Source of the DNA: Mesorhizobium sp. B2-7-1
GTDB taxonomy: Bacteria; Pseudomonadota; Alphaproteobacteria; Rhizobiales; Rhizobiaceae
DNA length: 63,260 nt
Direction: 5' to 3'
Assembly: GCF_006440735.1 (NCBI RefSeq)
Contig: NZ_VFUA01000028.1
Location: 1-63,260 of the forward strand
Shown here: positions 16,564 to 25,344 of the stretch, piece by piece
How the letters are laid out: the number at the start of each line of letters is the position of its first letter
How positions within the stretch are numbered: position 1 is the first letter of the stretch
Translations under genes and position numbers: made by a program
Notes under the pieces: generated by a model
Database searches by the model: none
Told to the model about the DNA's origin: nothing
What the model saw: only the letters and a program-made list of their open reading frames with translations

Positions 16564-17193
16564 ATGACCGATCTCCCTATCCTCTCCGCCGTCGAAGCGC
16601 GCGTGCTCGGCTCGCTGATCGAGAAGAAGGAGCTGACGCCGGACGTCTATCCGCTGACGCTGAACGGCGCGCACCAGGCCGCCAACCAGAAGACGGCGCG
16701 CGAACCTGTCATGGCGCTGGAGCTGACCGAGATCAGGCGGGCGCTGAGCTCGCTCGAGCAGAAGGGCCTGGTGCGCCAGGCCTTCGCCTCCCGGGTCGAG
16801 CGTTACGAGCATCAGATGGCGCAGCGCTTTTCGCTGACCACGCCGCAGATCGCGGTGATCGGGCTCTTGCTGTTGCGCGGCGCGCAGACGGCGCATGAAT
16901 TGCTGGCCCGTTCGGAGCGCATGGCGCGCTTTGCATCGATCGAGGAGCTTCGCGACAATCTCGACCTGATGATCGGCCGCCGGCCGCCTCTGATCCAGCT
17001 GCTCGAGCGCGCGCCCGGGCAGCGCGAGGAGCGCTACGTGCACTTGCTGAGCGGACCGGTGGAGGCGGTTGCGGTGGCGGCGCCTTGGCAGCCGGCGGCG
17101 ACATCTTCGGATGCCGATCTCGCGGCGCGGGTGAAGGCGCTAGAAGAAGAGGTCGCGGCTTTGCGGGCGAAGATCGAGGCGTTGGGCGGTTAA
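16564..17193 (+). CDS. YceH family protein (UPF0502/DUF480)
   Basis: 209 residues. The DUF480 core is clear: LSAVEARVLGSLIEKKELTP, DVYPLTLNGAHQAANQKTAR, and paired winged-helix-like repeats through PQIAVIGLLLLRGAQTAHEL. A coiled coil (LAARVKALEEEVAALRAKIE) ends the protein. The biochemical role is unknown. The start at 16564 has AAGGATAT upstream. It is convergent with the OsmC gene across a RIME-like palindrome. Confidence 0.88.
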   Translation: MTDLPILSAVEARVLGSLIEKKELTPDVYPLTLNGAHQAANQKTAREPVMALELTEIRRALSSLEQKGLVRQAFASRVERYEHQMAQRFSLTTPQIAVIGLLLLRGAQTAHELLARSERMARFASIEELRDNLDLMIGRRPPLIQLLERAPGQREERYVHLLSGPVEAVAVAAPWQPAATSSDADLAARVKALEEEVAALRAKIEALGG

Positions 17194-17220
17194 CCCTTCC
17201 CCGAAGCGTTGGCGCGAGGC

Positions 17221-17376
17221 CCCCTCTCTGTCCTGCCGGACATCTCCCCTCAAGGGGGGAGATTGGCAGCTTCAGCGCCGACACTCCTCTTACGACGTCG
17301 GTGATTGGCGAGACCCTGCGTGACATCTGATCTCCCCCCTTGAGGGGAGATGCCCGGCAGGGCAGAGAGGGGGGCG
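17221..17376. repeat. RIME-like palindromic element
   Basis: The left arm (17221-17263) contains CCTGCCGGACATCTCCCCTC, and the right arm (17330-17373) is its near reverse complement ending GCAGAGAGGGG. Each arm holds its own palindrome (ATCTCCCC with GGGGAGAT). It lies between the convergent yceH and osmC genes and is the typical rhizobial intergenic mosaic type. Confidence 0.75.
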
Positions 17377-17401
17377 AAGGATCGCCGCCCTCCCAAACCA
17401 A

Positions 17402-17827
17402 TCACCCCAACCTGGCGTCCAGCGACACCTTGATCGCGCCAAGCGCCTTCGAGACCGGGCATTCGGCCTTGGCCTTCTCGGCGAGTTCCTTGAACTTCGC
17501 GGCATCGATGCCCGGCACCTTGCCGACCAGGGTGATGGCGCTGCCGGTGATGCCGGTGCCGGGGACCAGCGTCACCACCGCCTTGGCGTCGAGCTCGGTG
17601 GCCGGCGTGCCGTTCTCGGCCAGGAAATGCGACAGCTGCATGGCGTAGCAGCCGGCATGCGCGGCGGCGATCAGCTCTTCCGGGTTGGTGCCGGATTTGC
17701 CGCTCTCATCCTCGAAGCGCGCCTTGAACGAATAGGGCGTGCCCTTCAAGGTTCCGCTCTGCGTGTCCAGCGTGCCTTTGCCCTCTTTCAGATTGCCTTT
17801 CCAGACGGCGTTTGCGGTGCGGTCCAT
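17402..17827 (-). CDS. OsmC family peroxiredoxin
   Basis: 141 residues. OsmC/Ohr proteins reduce organic hydroperoxides with two cysteines. Both are present: one in AAHAGCYAMQLSHFLAENG and one in AKAECPVSKALG. The N-terminal NAVWKGNLKEGKGTL and SFKARFEDESGKSGTNPEEL fit the OsmC subgroup, not Ohr. The start at 17827 has GCAGGAGG upstream. Likely a general stress enzyme. No OhrR-type regulator lies next to it. Confidence 0.92.
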   Translation of the reverse strand: MDRTANAVWKGNLKEGKGTLDTQSGTLKGTPYSFKARFEDESGKSGTNPEELIAAAHAGCYAMQLSHFLAENGTPATELDAKAVVTLVPGTGITGSAITLVGKVPGIDAAKFKELAEKAKAECPVSKALGAIKVSLDARLG

Positions 17828-18048
17828 GAAGTCCTCCTGCCTTGTCGGGGTTCTCGCCGGCGGGCGCCGGCGTTCCCCATGACTATAGCGCGAGCGCGGC
17901 GGAAGACCATCCGGCCCCGGGCGCAATGTGTCGGCATCGCAGGCGCCGTCAAAAAATTCCGAAGAAAGTTGCGTGCAAAAATGTCGACTTCGGTCGGACC
18001 GGAGCGTCCTGCGGGCGGCCACAGGTTCGTGGCCGGACGGAGGCTCGC

Positions 18049-18276
18049 ATGGACAATCTGTATTTCTCACTCTGGCGACGTTCGGGCGGCAAGCCGCAAC
18101 GCAAGGAGGACTTCTGGCTGGACCCGCCGCCTTCCGGCTGCGGGCGGCTTTTGCTGGCCGTTGCCGTCATCGGGGTCGCCGCATGTCTTCTCGAACATGC
18201 CGCGGCAGTGAAAGGCGCGGCTGACAACGTCAGGACCGCATCCTATGGTTCATCGCAATATGGGAGCTTGAAATGA
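18049..18276 (+). CDS. Small single-pass membrane protein coupled to a YCII gene
   Basis: 75 residues from ATG 18049, with GGACGGAGG upstream. A single hydrophobic helix (about residues 32-49, GRLLLAVAVIGVAACLLEHA) follows a basic N-terminal part (LYFSLWRRSGGKPQRKEDFW) and precedes a short hydrophilic tail. The stop overlaps the start of the YCII gene by four bases, so the two are translationally coupled. No known family is recognised. Frames opening upstream at 17842 lack support. Confidence 0.6.
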   Translation: MDNLYFSLWRRSGGKPQRKEDFWLDPPPSGCGRLLLAVAVIGVAACLLEHAAAVKGAADNVRTASYGSSQYGSLK

Positions 18277-18629
18277 AATATGTGCTGCTGGTCTACGGCC
18301 AGGAAAAGGACCTCCTCGCGCTTACCCCGCAGGAATCGGCCAAGCTCGATGCCGATTCGCTGGCCCATGACAGGGAGCTCGACCGGCAGGGCAAGCTGAT
18401 CGTCGCGCAGGCGCTGCAACCGGTGAAGATGTCGAAGTCGCTCAGGCGGCGCCAGGGCAAACGGCTGGTGACCGATGGCCCTTTCGCCGAGACCAAGGAG
18501 CAATTGCTGGGCTTCCTCATGGTCGAGGCGGCGGATCTCGACGAAGCGCTGGCGATCGCCGACCGCGTTCCGCTGGCCGAGCTCGGCACGGTCGAGGTGC
18601 GGGCGATCTACGACATACCGGGTTCATGA
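18273..18629 (+). CDS. YCII/DGPF-domain protein
   Basis: 118 residues of the YCII-related fold (dimeric alpha/beta barrel). The DGPFAETKEQLLGFLMVEAA motif defines the DGPF subgroup. The N-terminus MKYVLLVYGQEKDLLALTP is typical. Such proteins often sit with ECF sigma factors, but no such gene is adjacent. Enzymatic role is not established. It starts inside the stop of the small membrane protein and ends six bases past the convergent carbamoyltransferase stop. Confidence 0.85.
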   Translation: MKYVLLVYGQEKDLLALTPQESAKLDADSLAHDRELDRQGKLIVAQALQPVKMSKSLRRRQGKRLVTDGPFAETKEQLLGFLMVEAADLDEALAIADRVPLAELGTVEVRAIYDIPGS

Positions 18630-20366
18630 CCTGCCGGTCCGGCCGGGTTTCTGGAACACGGTATTGCCGAGAACAAGCAGGTCGATGTCGGAGGTGAAGA
18701 ACACGCCGAGCGCATCTTCCGTGTCATGGATCATGGGGCGGCCCATGACGTTGAAGCTGGTGTTCAGCAGGATCGGCAGGCCCGTCTTGCGGTGGAACGC
18801 CGAGATCAGCTTGTGGAACAGCGGATTGCCCGCCTCGGTCACGCTTTGCAGGCGTCCGGTGTCGTCGACATGGCGCACGCCGGGCGGCGCGCGTCCCGGC
18901 AGCCATTTCAAGGTGCGCTCCATATAGGGGGACTCGGCATAGTCCTGGAAATAGTCCGGCCCGAACTCATGCAGGATGCTCGGGGCGAAGGGGCGGAACT
19001 CCTAGCGAAATTTGACCGACGCGTTCAGCCGGTCGCGGATGCCTGGCGAACGCGGGTCGGCCAGGATCGAGCGATTGCCGAGCGCGCGCGGTCCAAATTC
19101 GGCGCGGCCCTGCATGAAGCCGACGATCGCCCCGTCGGCAAGCCTGGCGGCCACATGGTCGGTCAGCCGATCGGGATCGTCGGTTTGCAAGCATGGTTCG
19201 ACGCCGTGCCTGCAGAGCCGTTCCAGCGAATCCTGCGCGCGGACGGAGCCAAGATAGGGGGTCGAAAAGCGCGGCACGGGACGGTCGCGATGCGCCGCCT
19301 GCCAGGCCAGAAGCGCCGCGCCGACGGCGTTTCCGTCGTCACCGGGCGCCATCGGCACGTGGAGACGGCGGAAGGGTGTCGCTCCCAGGATCTTGCCGTT
19401 CGCGCTCGGATTCAAGGCGCAGCCGCCCGTGAGGATCAGGTTCTCGCCGCCCCAGCGCCGATGCGCCTGGTTCAGGAACTCGAAAAGCACATCCTCGAAA
19501 ACCTTCTGGGCCGTGAAGGCCATGTCGGCATTCGCCATGTGCGGTCTTTGGCGAAACGGCAGCAGGTGACCGATGACGGCCGCATAGTCCCGCGCGAGCG
19601 ACAGATGTCCGCCCTTCACCGTCACGGCGGACCGCATGCGGCGGTAAAGCCCCTCATCCAGCCGGCCATAGGCGGCAAGCCCCATCAGCTTCCATTCCTC
19701 GCCGGCCACCGGATCGAAGCCGGCAGCGAAGCAGACCTGGCCGTAGAAGATGCCCAGGCTTGCAAGATTCGCCATGCCGGGGCTGTCCAGGCGTTTCAGC
19801 CTTCCGTCCCGAAACGAAAACACCGATGTGCTCGAGCCTTCGCCCATGCCGTCCATGACGACGCAGAGCCCGTCCTCGAACGGACTTGAAAACGAGGCGG
19901 TCGCGGCATGGCAGAGATGATGGTTCCACCCCTTCTTCGTTAGCCGGCTTCTGAAGTGGCGCCGTTCGTTCAGGCGTAGCTCGAGATTGAGCAGCAGGTC
20001 GATCACCGAGGTGGGAGCCCGGTAGAGCCCGTGGCGAAGCACCCATCCCCTTGCCCGCTTCGCCTCCAGGTCGGACGCCCCGATCAGGTCGAGCGCGCCG
20101 AGGCCCCAGCGGCACAAGGGCGCCAGATACCTGACCGAGCGCAGCGCGTTGCCGGACCATGTCAGGTTCGCGCTGACCGGTCCGGCCTGCGCGTAGCTGT
20201 CGAGGATGGGTTCGATCAGGCCAAAGGCGTCGGGCGCCGCATGCCAGCCGCGCTTGTACTTCAAGGCGCGCTCGTTGGCCTGCGCGAACAGCACTTCGCC
20301 TGCCTCATCGACCACCGCGATGGCGGGATCGTGCTGCGAGCAGGAAAACCCCAGATATGTCGTCAC
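18624..20366 (-). pseudogene. NodU/CmcH-type carbamoyltransferase split by an in-frame amber codon
   Basis: The frame is full length (581 codons) except for a TAG at 19002-19004. The family motif RExFRPFAP should read through there: before the stop stands LNASVKFR and after it EFRPFAPSILHEFGPDYFQD in the same frame. A single GAG-to-TAG change explains it. The N-terminal domain keeps GWNHHLCHAATASFSSPFED and VVMDGMGEGSSTS; the C-terminal part keeps NPLFHKLISAFHRKTGLPIL and LNTSFNVMGRPM. The family moves carbamoyl from carbamoyl phosphate to hydroxyls of glycans or natural products. The GTG start overlaps the glycosyltransferase stop by four bases. As read, the product lacks about 126 residues. 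Confidence 0.85.
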
Positions 20367-21565
20367 CGCCCGGTCCCCAACGCTTCCATGACAATGCCGA
20401 CGCCGGCCGGCGCCCCTCCGGCTCGCGCCAGCAGATCCCGAATCCTGCCCCACGGATAGTCCCGGTCCTTGAGAGCCTCAAGAGCTCGGGCGATCGCGTG
20501 GGAGTCGAGCTCGCGGCCCGGCGGCAGACGAATGCCCAACCCTTGCGCGTCGAGCTGGCTTGCCAACACTTTCTGATCGGCAATGGTCGGGATGAACAAA
20601 GCGGGTTTCGAATACCGGACCGTCTCCCAGGTGGTCGCCATGCCGGCATGGTGGATGACGACGTCCGCGCCGGCAATCAGCGGCTCCATGTCGCGGACAG
20701 TGTCTAGCACGGTCGCCTCCTGCCCGGGATTGGCCGCCTCGAGCGCCTTCGCGACGCTCATCAGGCGCGGCAGGTCCACCTTGCGTCCGCACAGGGCGAC
20801 GACCGAGAATCCCGCCAGAAAAGCTCCCTCGATGGCTGCCTCGAAGCGCCGCGTGTCATTGTTGGAGAGCGTGCCGAACGTGACCAGCGCATAGCCGCGT
20901 CCGGCGCGCGGTTCAAATCGGCGACCCTCATCGATCGTCGGCCCGATATAGTGGCGCGGAACATCTCCCCAGGGATCGCCGACCTGCAGCTCCTTGAGCG
21001 AAAACACCGGCTCGCACCGTGGCGGCGCCAACCTCCGCCAGGAACGCTCCACCCCGAAAACCTCCTGCAATGAAACGGCGAATCCGAGCCTGGCCATTTC
21101 ACGCAGAAGGGCTGGCGCGCCGCGGAAGACATCTGCCGCAAGCTTCGCGTATCCATCCTCCTTGCGCATCCTGCGCTGGGTCGCCGGATTGAAGACGAGG
21201 GTGGGGATCGTGTGGATCCTCGGAATATCCAGCGCGGTGCCGATGCGGCTGGCCCAGAACGCCATGGAGTCCTGCAGGATCAAGCGCGGCGACAGGGCGA
21301 CGACGTCAGCCGACAGCTGCGCGTGGAATGTCCGCGAGGCGCGAAGGAGATCGGCTCCCATCCGCAGCAGGTTGAAGTCGGGAGCGTCGATATCGTAGGC
21401 AAAGCCGGGGTAGGGCAGGAACCGCGCGCCGGAGGAGCGTATCGCGCTTTCGAATGCCGTGTGGCCGAAGCAGACAATTTCCTGCCCGTTGCCGACAAGC
21501 CCGCTCAGCAGCGGCAGCATCGGCTTGACATGGCCCATGGCTGGGATCGTGAAGGCAACGATCAT
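20363..21565 (-). CDS. UGT/YjiC-like glycosyltransferase (GT1 type)
   Basis: 400 residues with a GT-B fold. The N-terminal MIVAFTIPAMGHVKPMLPLL is the acceptor-domain start with the catalytic-type His. The C-terminal nucleotide-sugar site includes YALVTFGTLSNNDTRRFEAA, VIHHAGMATTWETVRYSKPA and PTIADQKVLASQLDAQGLGI. The family glycosylates small molecules or lipids. The start at 21565 is the first Met before the conserved opening, although its ribosome binding site is weak. It is the first gene of a two-gene unit with the carbamoyltransferase. The acceptor is unknown. Confidence 0.85.
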   Translation of the reverse strand: MIVAFTIPAMGHVKPMLPLLSGLVGNGQEIVCFGHTAFESAIRSSGARFLPYPGFAYDIDAPDFNLLRMGADLLRASRTFHAQLSADVVALSPRLILQDSMAFWASRIGTALDIPRIHTIPTLVFNPATQRRMRKEDGYAKLAADVFRGAPALLREMARLGFAVSLQEVFGVERSWRRLAPPRCEPVFSLKELQVGDPWGDVPRHYIGPTIDEGRRFEPRAGRGYALVTFGTLSNNDTRRFEAAIEGAFLAGFSVVALCGRKVDLPRLMSVAKALEAANPGQEATVLDTVRDMEPLIAGADVVIHHAGMATTWETVRYSKPALFIPTIADQKVLASQLDAQGLGIRLPPGRELDSHAIARALEALKDRDYPWGRIRDLLARAGGAPAGVGIVMEALGTGR

Positions 21566-21688
21566 GCTTTGCGCGGATTTCAAGATCAGCCTTAACTTCG
21601 ATACGATTTCCTTCGCCGCCGCAACCGTTGCGTGTTGAAGCAGAGTCACGCTTCTCTTATCGTCGCCGCGATTTCGGGGGAACTCGGC

Positions 21689-22219
21689 ATGCCTTTCCTG
21701 ATCGCCATCCTCGGCCTGCTCGGAGCAGCCGCCATCTGGTGGTACCGGCTCAAATATATGAGCGACGCCGCGCGCGAGGTCGCCGATGTCGTCGGGCGCG
21801 TCCAGGGCAATATCCGCCGCAAGAAATTGCGCAACCAGGCCGCCCTCTCGCCGCTGACCGCGATCGACGATCCGGTGGTGGCGGCGGCGACGCTGATCAC
21901 CGCGATCGTCTCGGAGCACGGCCCGGTCCTGCCGCGGCGCGAGGCTGTCATCCGCGAGGTGATCGCCCAGATCGCCGAAAGCCCGAAGAAGACCGACGAG
22001 GCGGTCGTCTATGCCAAGTGGGCGGTCGCGCAGGTCGACGACACGACGATCGTCATCGACAAGCTGGCGCCTTTCCTGCGCGAGCGGCTCGATCCGCATG
22101 AGCGTGACGACCTGCTCAGGATGCTGAACCGCGTCGCGCAAGGCGGCGAGCAGAGCCTCAGGATCGCCGACCAGCGGATATTGAGGCTGCGGCAGAAGCT
22201 GGGGTTCGAGGTGAACTAG
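21689..22219 (+). CDS. TerB-like protein with N-terminal membrane helix
   Basis: 176 residues from ATG 21689, with GGGGGAA upstream. An N-terminal hydrophobic helix (MPFLIAILGLLGAAAIWWYR) is followed by a helical domain that resembles TerB/DjlA-type modules: DDPVVAAATLITAIVSEHGP, KKTDEAVVYAKWAVAQVDDT and LDPHERDDLLRMLNRVAQGG. Such domains are linked to membrane stress but have no defined chemistry. It is divergent from the glycosyltransferase. Confidence 0.7.
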   Translation: MPFLIAILGLLGAAAIWWYRLKYMSDAAREVADVVGRVQGNIRRKKLRNQAALSPLTAIDDPVVAAATLITAIVSEHGPVLPRREAVIREVIAQIAESPKKTDEAVVYAKWAVAQVDDTTIVIDKLAPFLRERLDPHERDDLLRMLNRVAQGGEQSLRIADQRILRLRQKLGFEVN

Positions 22220-22362
22220 ATCCGAATCGGTTGTGACTTGTTGCGCCGCACAATCTGGACGAGTCGCTTCGGCGGGTGTAGATAATGTGAAAGTTCTGTG
22301 AGAAAACAGAAGCTTGCTCTGGGAGGAGCCGGTTTAACATATTGAAAATAAAGCATAAAAAT
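22220..22362. other. AT-richer gene-free stretch
   Basis: Start of a 390-bp gap whose base composition differs from the flanks, suggesting accessory DNA. No open frame or promoter is convincing here. The structured part of the gap is listed separately. Confidence 0.35.
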
Positions 22363-22563
22363 CCGCCGAGAAGAATCTCGTTTGCGGAGGGTTTTGGCGC
22401 GTTGACAGAACCGTGGGACTCGCCTCACAACATTAGCTGATGGTGAACAGACGAAACCGTCGCGCAGCTGAAACTGGCGACGGTTTCTAACTTCACTTCC
22501 CGCACGACGTGTCAGGCGCGGGACGCGGCAATGTTTGCAAGGGTGTTTTTGAGTCAAAAACAC
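22363..22563 (+). ncRNA. Three-hairpin structured leader or small RNA candidate
   Basis: Hairpin 1 at 22363-22387: CCGC-CGAGA, loop AGAA, TCTCG-TTT-GCGG, then AGGGTTTT. Hairpin 2 at 22453-22487: GAAACCGTCGC and GCGACGGTTTC, an 11-bp perfect stem. Hairpin 3 at 22543-22563: GTGTTTTT and AAAAACAC with a 5-base loop. A TTGACA at 22402-22407 could drive a transcript covering hairpins 2 and 3 and the DUF3892 gene. Strand and function are inferred; it could equally be a long 5' leader. Confidence 0.4.
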
Positions 22564-22609
22564 GCTGCGGTCAAGCCTGGCATTTTTTCAAAATGTTAGG
22601 AACAGACTA

Positions 22610-22909
22610 ATGTCCCAAGCGACACAAACGAAAACCGCAGAAATAAAATGCATCAATAAGCTTGATCGCGGCAACGTCCACGAGCGGATAACGCACGTGG
22701 GTGGATATGCGACCGAGCAATGGAAAATAACTCAGCAGCAAGCCATTGCGTACATCGAAAGCCGCGAATGGCGTTTTTATGTGAGCCGCCCAAGAGGCGA
22801 CACTGTGTGGGTGGTTGTTGCTGTCAGCCGGTATGGTCACAAGTATCTGAAGACCGAGGCCGACGGCGACGAGCCGAACAATCTGCTCAGTCTCCCGGAG
22901 TGCCCCTAG
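22610..22909 (+). CDS. DUF3892 family protein
   Basis: 99 residues. The family pattern is clear: an opening ITHVGGYATEQWKITQQQAI, then IESREWRFYVSRPRGDTVWV, and the ending GHKYLKTEADGDEPNNLLSL PEC split around the conserved Leu-Pro-x-Cys. DUF3892 proteins are small, of unknown role, and often found in accessory regions. The DNA is AT-richer at its 5' side than neighbouring genes, which supports transfer. A 12-bp stem hairpin follows the stop. Confidence 0.82.
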   Translation: MSQATQTKTAEIKCINKLDRGNVHERITHVGGYATEQWKITQQQAIAYIESREWRFYVSRPRGDTVWVVVAVSRYGHKYLKTEADGDEPNNLLSLPECP

Positions 22910-22924
22910 TCTGCGACTTTGCCA

Positions 22925-22952
22925 GGCCCTGCCGCCTTCAGGCGGCAGGGCC
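22925..22952. terminator. Bidirectional hairpin between DUF3892 and the hydroxylase gene
   Basis: GGCCCTGCCGCC, loop TTCA, GGCGGCAGGGCC: a perfect 12-bp GC-rich stem between convergent genes, two bases from the hydroxylase stop codon. No T-run on either side. Confidence 0.65.
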
Positions 22953-22954
22953 GT

Positions 22955-24229
22955 TCAGATCGCCTCGCCCTTCAATAGCCGTGGCGTGTCGCCGGACAAG
23001 CCCGAGGCCTGGCGGATGAAGAAATCCTTGAGTCTGGGCATGCGCTCGACCAGCCCGAGCCCGAGGTCGCGGGCGGCGCGCAGCGGGCCGATGTCGTTGG
23101 AGAACAGCCGGTTCAGGACGTCGGTGGTGACGCCCATCTGCAGCGTGTCGAAGCGGCGCCATTGCTGGTAGCGCTCGAGCACGTCGAGCGCGCCGATGTC
23201 CTGGCCGAGCCGGTCGGCCTCCACCACCACTTCGGCGAGCGCCGCGACATCCTTGAACCCGAGATTGAGGCCCTGGCCGGCGATCGGATGGATGCCGTGC
23301 GCGGCATCGCCGGCGAGCGCCAAGCGCGGCGCGACGAAGGCGCGGGCCAGCGTCAGGCCGAGCGGCCAGGCGCGCGGCTTGTCGGCGACGCTTATTTCGC
23401 CGAGCTTCAGGCCGAAGCGCTGCTCCAGGTCGTGCTCGAAGACGAAATCGTCGCCTTCGACCAGCGCCTTGGCATCTTCGGTGCGCTCCACCCAGACGAT
23501 CGACGAGCGGTTGGTCCCGTCCTTGTCCGGCTTCAGCGGCAGCGTCGCGAACGGACCCGCGGGGAGGAAATGCTCCTCGGCTCGGCCATTGTGCGGGCGC
23601 TCATGCGCCACCGTGCAGACGATGCCGGATTGGCCGTATTCCCATTTCACCGTCTTGATGCCGGCCATGTCGCGCAGTTTCGAATTGACGCCGTCGGCGG
23701 CGACCAGCAGCCGCGCCTTCAGCGTCGCGCCGTCGGCGAGGTGCACGGTGACGCCGGCGCCGTTTGCGTCGAAGGCGCTGACCGCCATGCCCTCGATGAT
23801 GTCGATCCCGAGCTTCGCGGCGCGGCGGCGCAGCGCGCCGTTCAAGTCGCGGTTGGCGACCATGTGGGCGAAAGGCTCGCCGGGCGCCACCTCGCCGTCG
23901 AAGGTCAGGAATACCGGGCGCACCGGGTCGGCGGCGCGCGAGTCGGTGATGATCATTTCGGTGATCGCCTGCGCTTCCGGCGCGATCTCCTCCCAGACGC
24001 CGAGCTGCTCCAGCATGCGGCTGGCGGCGGCGGCGATGGCCGAGGCGCGGCCGTCGCGCTGCCAGACGCCGGCGGGCGCGGCATCGACGACGGCGATGGC
24101 GAGGCCCGGCCGCGCCTGCTTCAGCGACACGGCCGCGGTGAGGCCGACATAGCCGGCGCCGGCGATGAGCACGTCGAGAGCCTCGCGCGTCCCATTGGCC
24201 TCTGCTCCGTCCCGCTTGCGGTCGACCAT
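22955..24229 (-). CDS. UbiH/UbiF/Coq6-family FAD hydroxylase
   Basis: 424 residues. A flavin monooxygenase of the family that hydroxylates the ubiquinone ring. The FAD motif VLIAGAGYVGLTAAVSL, the DG motif RLLVAADGVNSKLRDMAGIK, and the GD motif LALAGDAAHGIHPIAGQGLN followed by LNLGFKDVAALAEVV are all intact. Which ring position it modifies cannot be decided from sequence; family members in alphaproteobacteria can be broad (UbiL/UbiM type). It is divergent from tesB with about 100 bp between. Confidence 0.88.
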   Translation of the reverse strand: MVDRKRDGAEANGTREALDVLIAGAGYVGLTAAVSLKQARPGLAIAVVDAAPAGVWQRDGRASAIAAAASRMLEQLGVWEEIAPEAQAITEMIITDSRAADPVRPVFLTFDGEVAPGEPFAHMVANRDLNGALRRRAAKLGIDIIEGMAVSAFDANGAGVTVHLADGATLKARLLVAADGVNSKLRDMAGIKTVKWEYGQSGIVCTVAHERPHNGRAEEHFLPAGPFATLPLKPDKDGTNRSSIVWVERTEDAKALVEGDDFVFEHDLEQRFGLKLGEISVADKPRAWPLGLTLARAFVAPRLALAGDAAHGIHPIAGQGLNLGFKDVAALAEVVVEADRLGQDIGALDVLERYQQWRRFDTLQMGVTTDVLNRLFSNDIGPLRAARDLGLGLVERMPRLKDFFIRQASGLSGDTPRLLKGEAI

Positions 24230-24332
24230 GGCATCATCCTTTCACGGCTTCGGCCGGCCGCCGTTTGCGGCCTTGACTGCCTGCGCGTCCTGTCCGAAAC
24301 CGGCCATGGCACATCCTCGAAGGATTTCAGAC

Positions 24333-25196
24333 ATGACAGCGGCCATGGACGAGCTTCTCGACATTCTCGACCTCGAGCAGATCGAACACAATCTGTATCG
24401 TGGTCGCAGCCCCAAGGTCGACTGGCAGCGCGTCTTCGGCGGCCAGACCATCGCCCAGGCGCTGGTCGCCGCGCAGCGCACCGTGGAGCCGGAACGCCAC
24501 GTGCATTCGCTGCATGGCTATTTCATGCGGCCCGGCGACACCAAGCTGCCGATCGTCTACGAGGTCGACCGCATCCGCGACGGCGGCTCCTTCACCACGC
24601 GCCGGGTGGTGGCGATCCAGCACGGCCAGGCGATCTTCTCGCTGGAGGCTTCGTTCCAGCAGGACGAGGTCGGGCTGGAGCACCAGATGCCGATGCCACG
24701 CGACGTGCCGGGGCCCGACACGCTGCTGACCCAGCCCGAACTGCTCGGCAAGTTCGGCGAGGCGGTGCCGGAAGGCATCAGGCGCTACTGGGAGCGCGAC
24801 CGGCCGATCGAGATGAAGCCGGTGATGCTGAAGCACTATACGAGCCGCGAGAAGCTCGATCCGCAGCAGAACATCTGGATCCGCACCACCGGTCCGGTGC
24901 CGGAAAACCGCGCGATCCAGGCGGCCGTGCTGGCCTACCTTTCCGACATGACGCTGCTCGACACCTCGACCTTCGCGCATGGCCGCGCCATCTTCGACCG
25001 CGACATCCAGGCCGCCAGCCTCGACCACGCCATGTGGTTCCACCGCAGCCATTCGCTGGACGACTGGATTCTCTACAACCAGGACAGCCCGTCGACGCAA
25101 GGGTCGCGCGGCTTCACCCGCGGTTCGCTGTTTGCGCGTGACGGCACGCTCATCGCCTCGGTCGCCCAGGAAGGCCTCATTCGGCTGAAACGCTGA
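24333..25196 (+). CDS. tesB: Acyl-CoA thioesterase II
   Basis: 287 residues with the double hotdog fold. It hydrolyses medium and long acyl-CoA to free acid and CoA. Family stretches are FGGQTIAQALVAAQRTV, VHSLHGYFMRPGDTKLPIVY, VLAYLSDMTLLDTSTFAHGR (catalytic Asp region) and GSRGFTRGSLFARDGTLIAS with the conserved Gln late in VAQEGLIR. The start at 24333 has GAAGG upstream. Confidence 0.95.
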   Translation: MTAAMDELLDILDLEQIEHNLYRGRSPKVDWQRVFGGQTIAQALVAAQRTVEPERHVHSLHGYFMRPGDTKLPIVYEVDRIRDGGSFTTRRVVAIQHGQAIFSLEASFQQDEVGLEHQMPMPRDVPGPDTLLTQPELLGKFGEAVPEGIRRYWERDRPIEMKPVMLKHYTSREKLDPQQNIWIRTTGPVPENRAIQAAVLAYLSDMTLLDTSTFAHGRAIFDRDIQAASLDHAMWFHRSHSLDDWILYNQDSPSTQGSRGFTRGSLFARDGTLIASVAQEGLIRLKR

Positions 25197-25344
25197 GCCG
25201 GCCCAGGCGACTGCCTGCAAAACGCGCATTTTTGATTTTCTGCCCATTTTATAAGCAATGATGCTGGATCATCGGTGCGCGAATGATGTGCACCGGCCGC
25301 CCATTCCATTTGTTTACAACGGGTTAACACCCGGTTCCGGCAAC

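Noticed and set aside
18624..18923. Separate small gene beginning MERTLKW
   Set aside because: It is the in-frame C-terminal part of the carbamoyltransferase beyond the amber codon; no ribosome binding site supports a new start.
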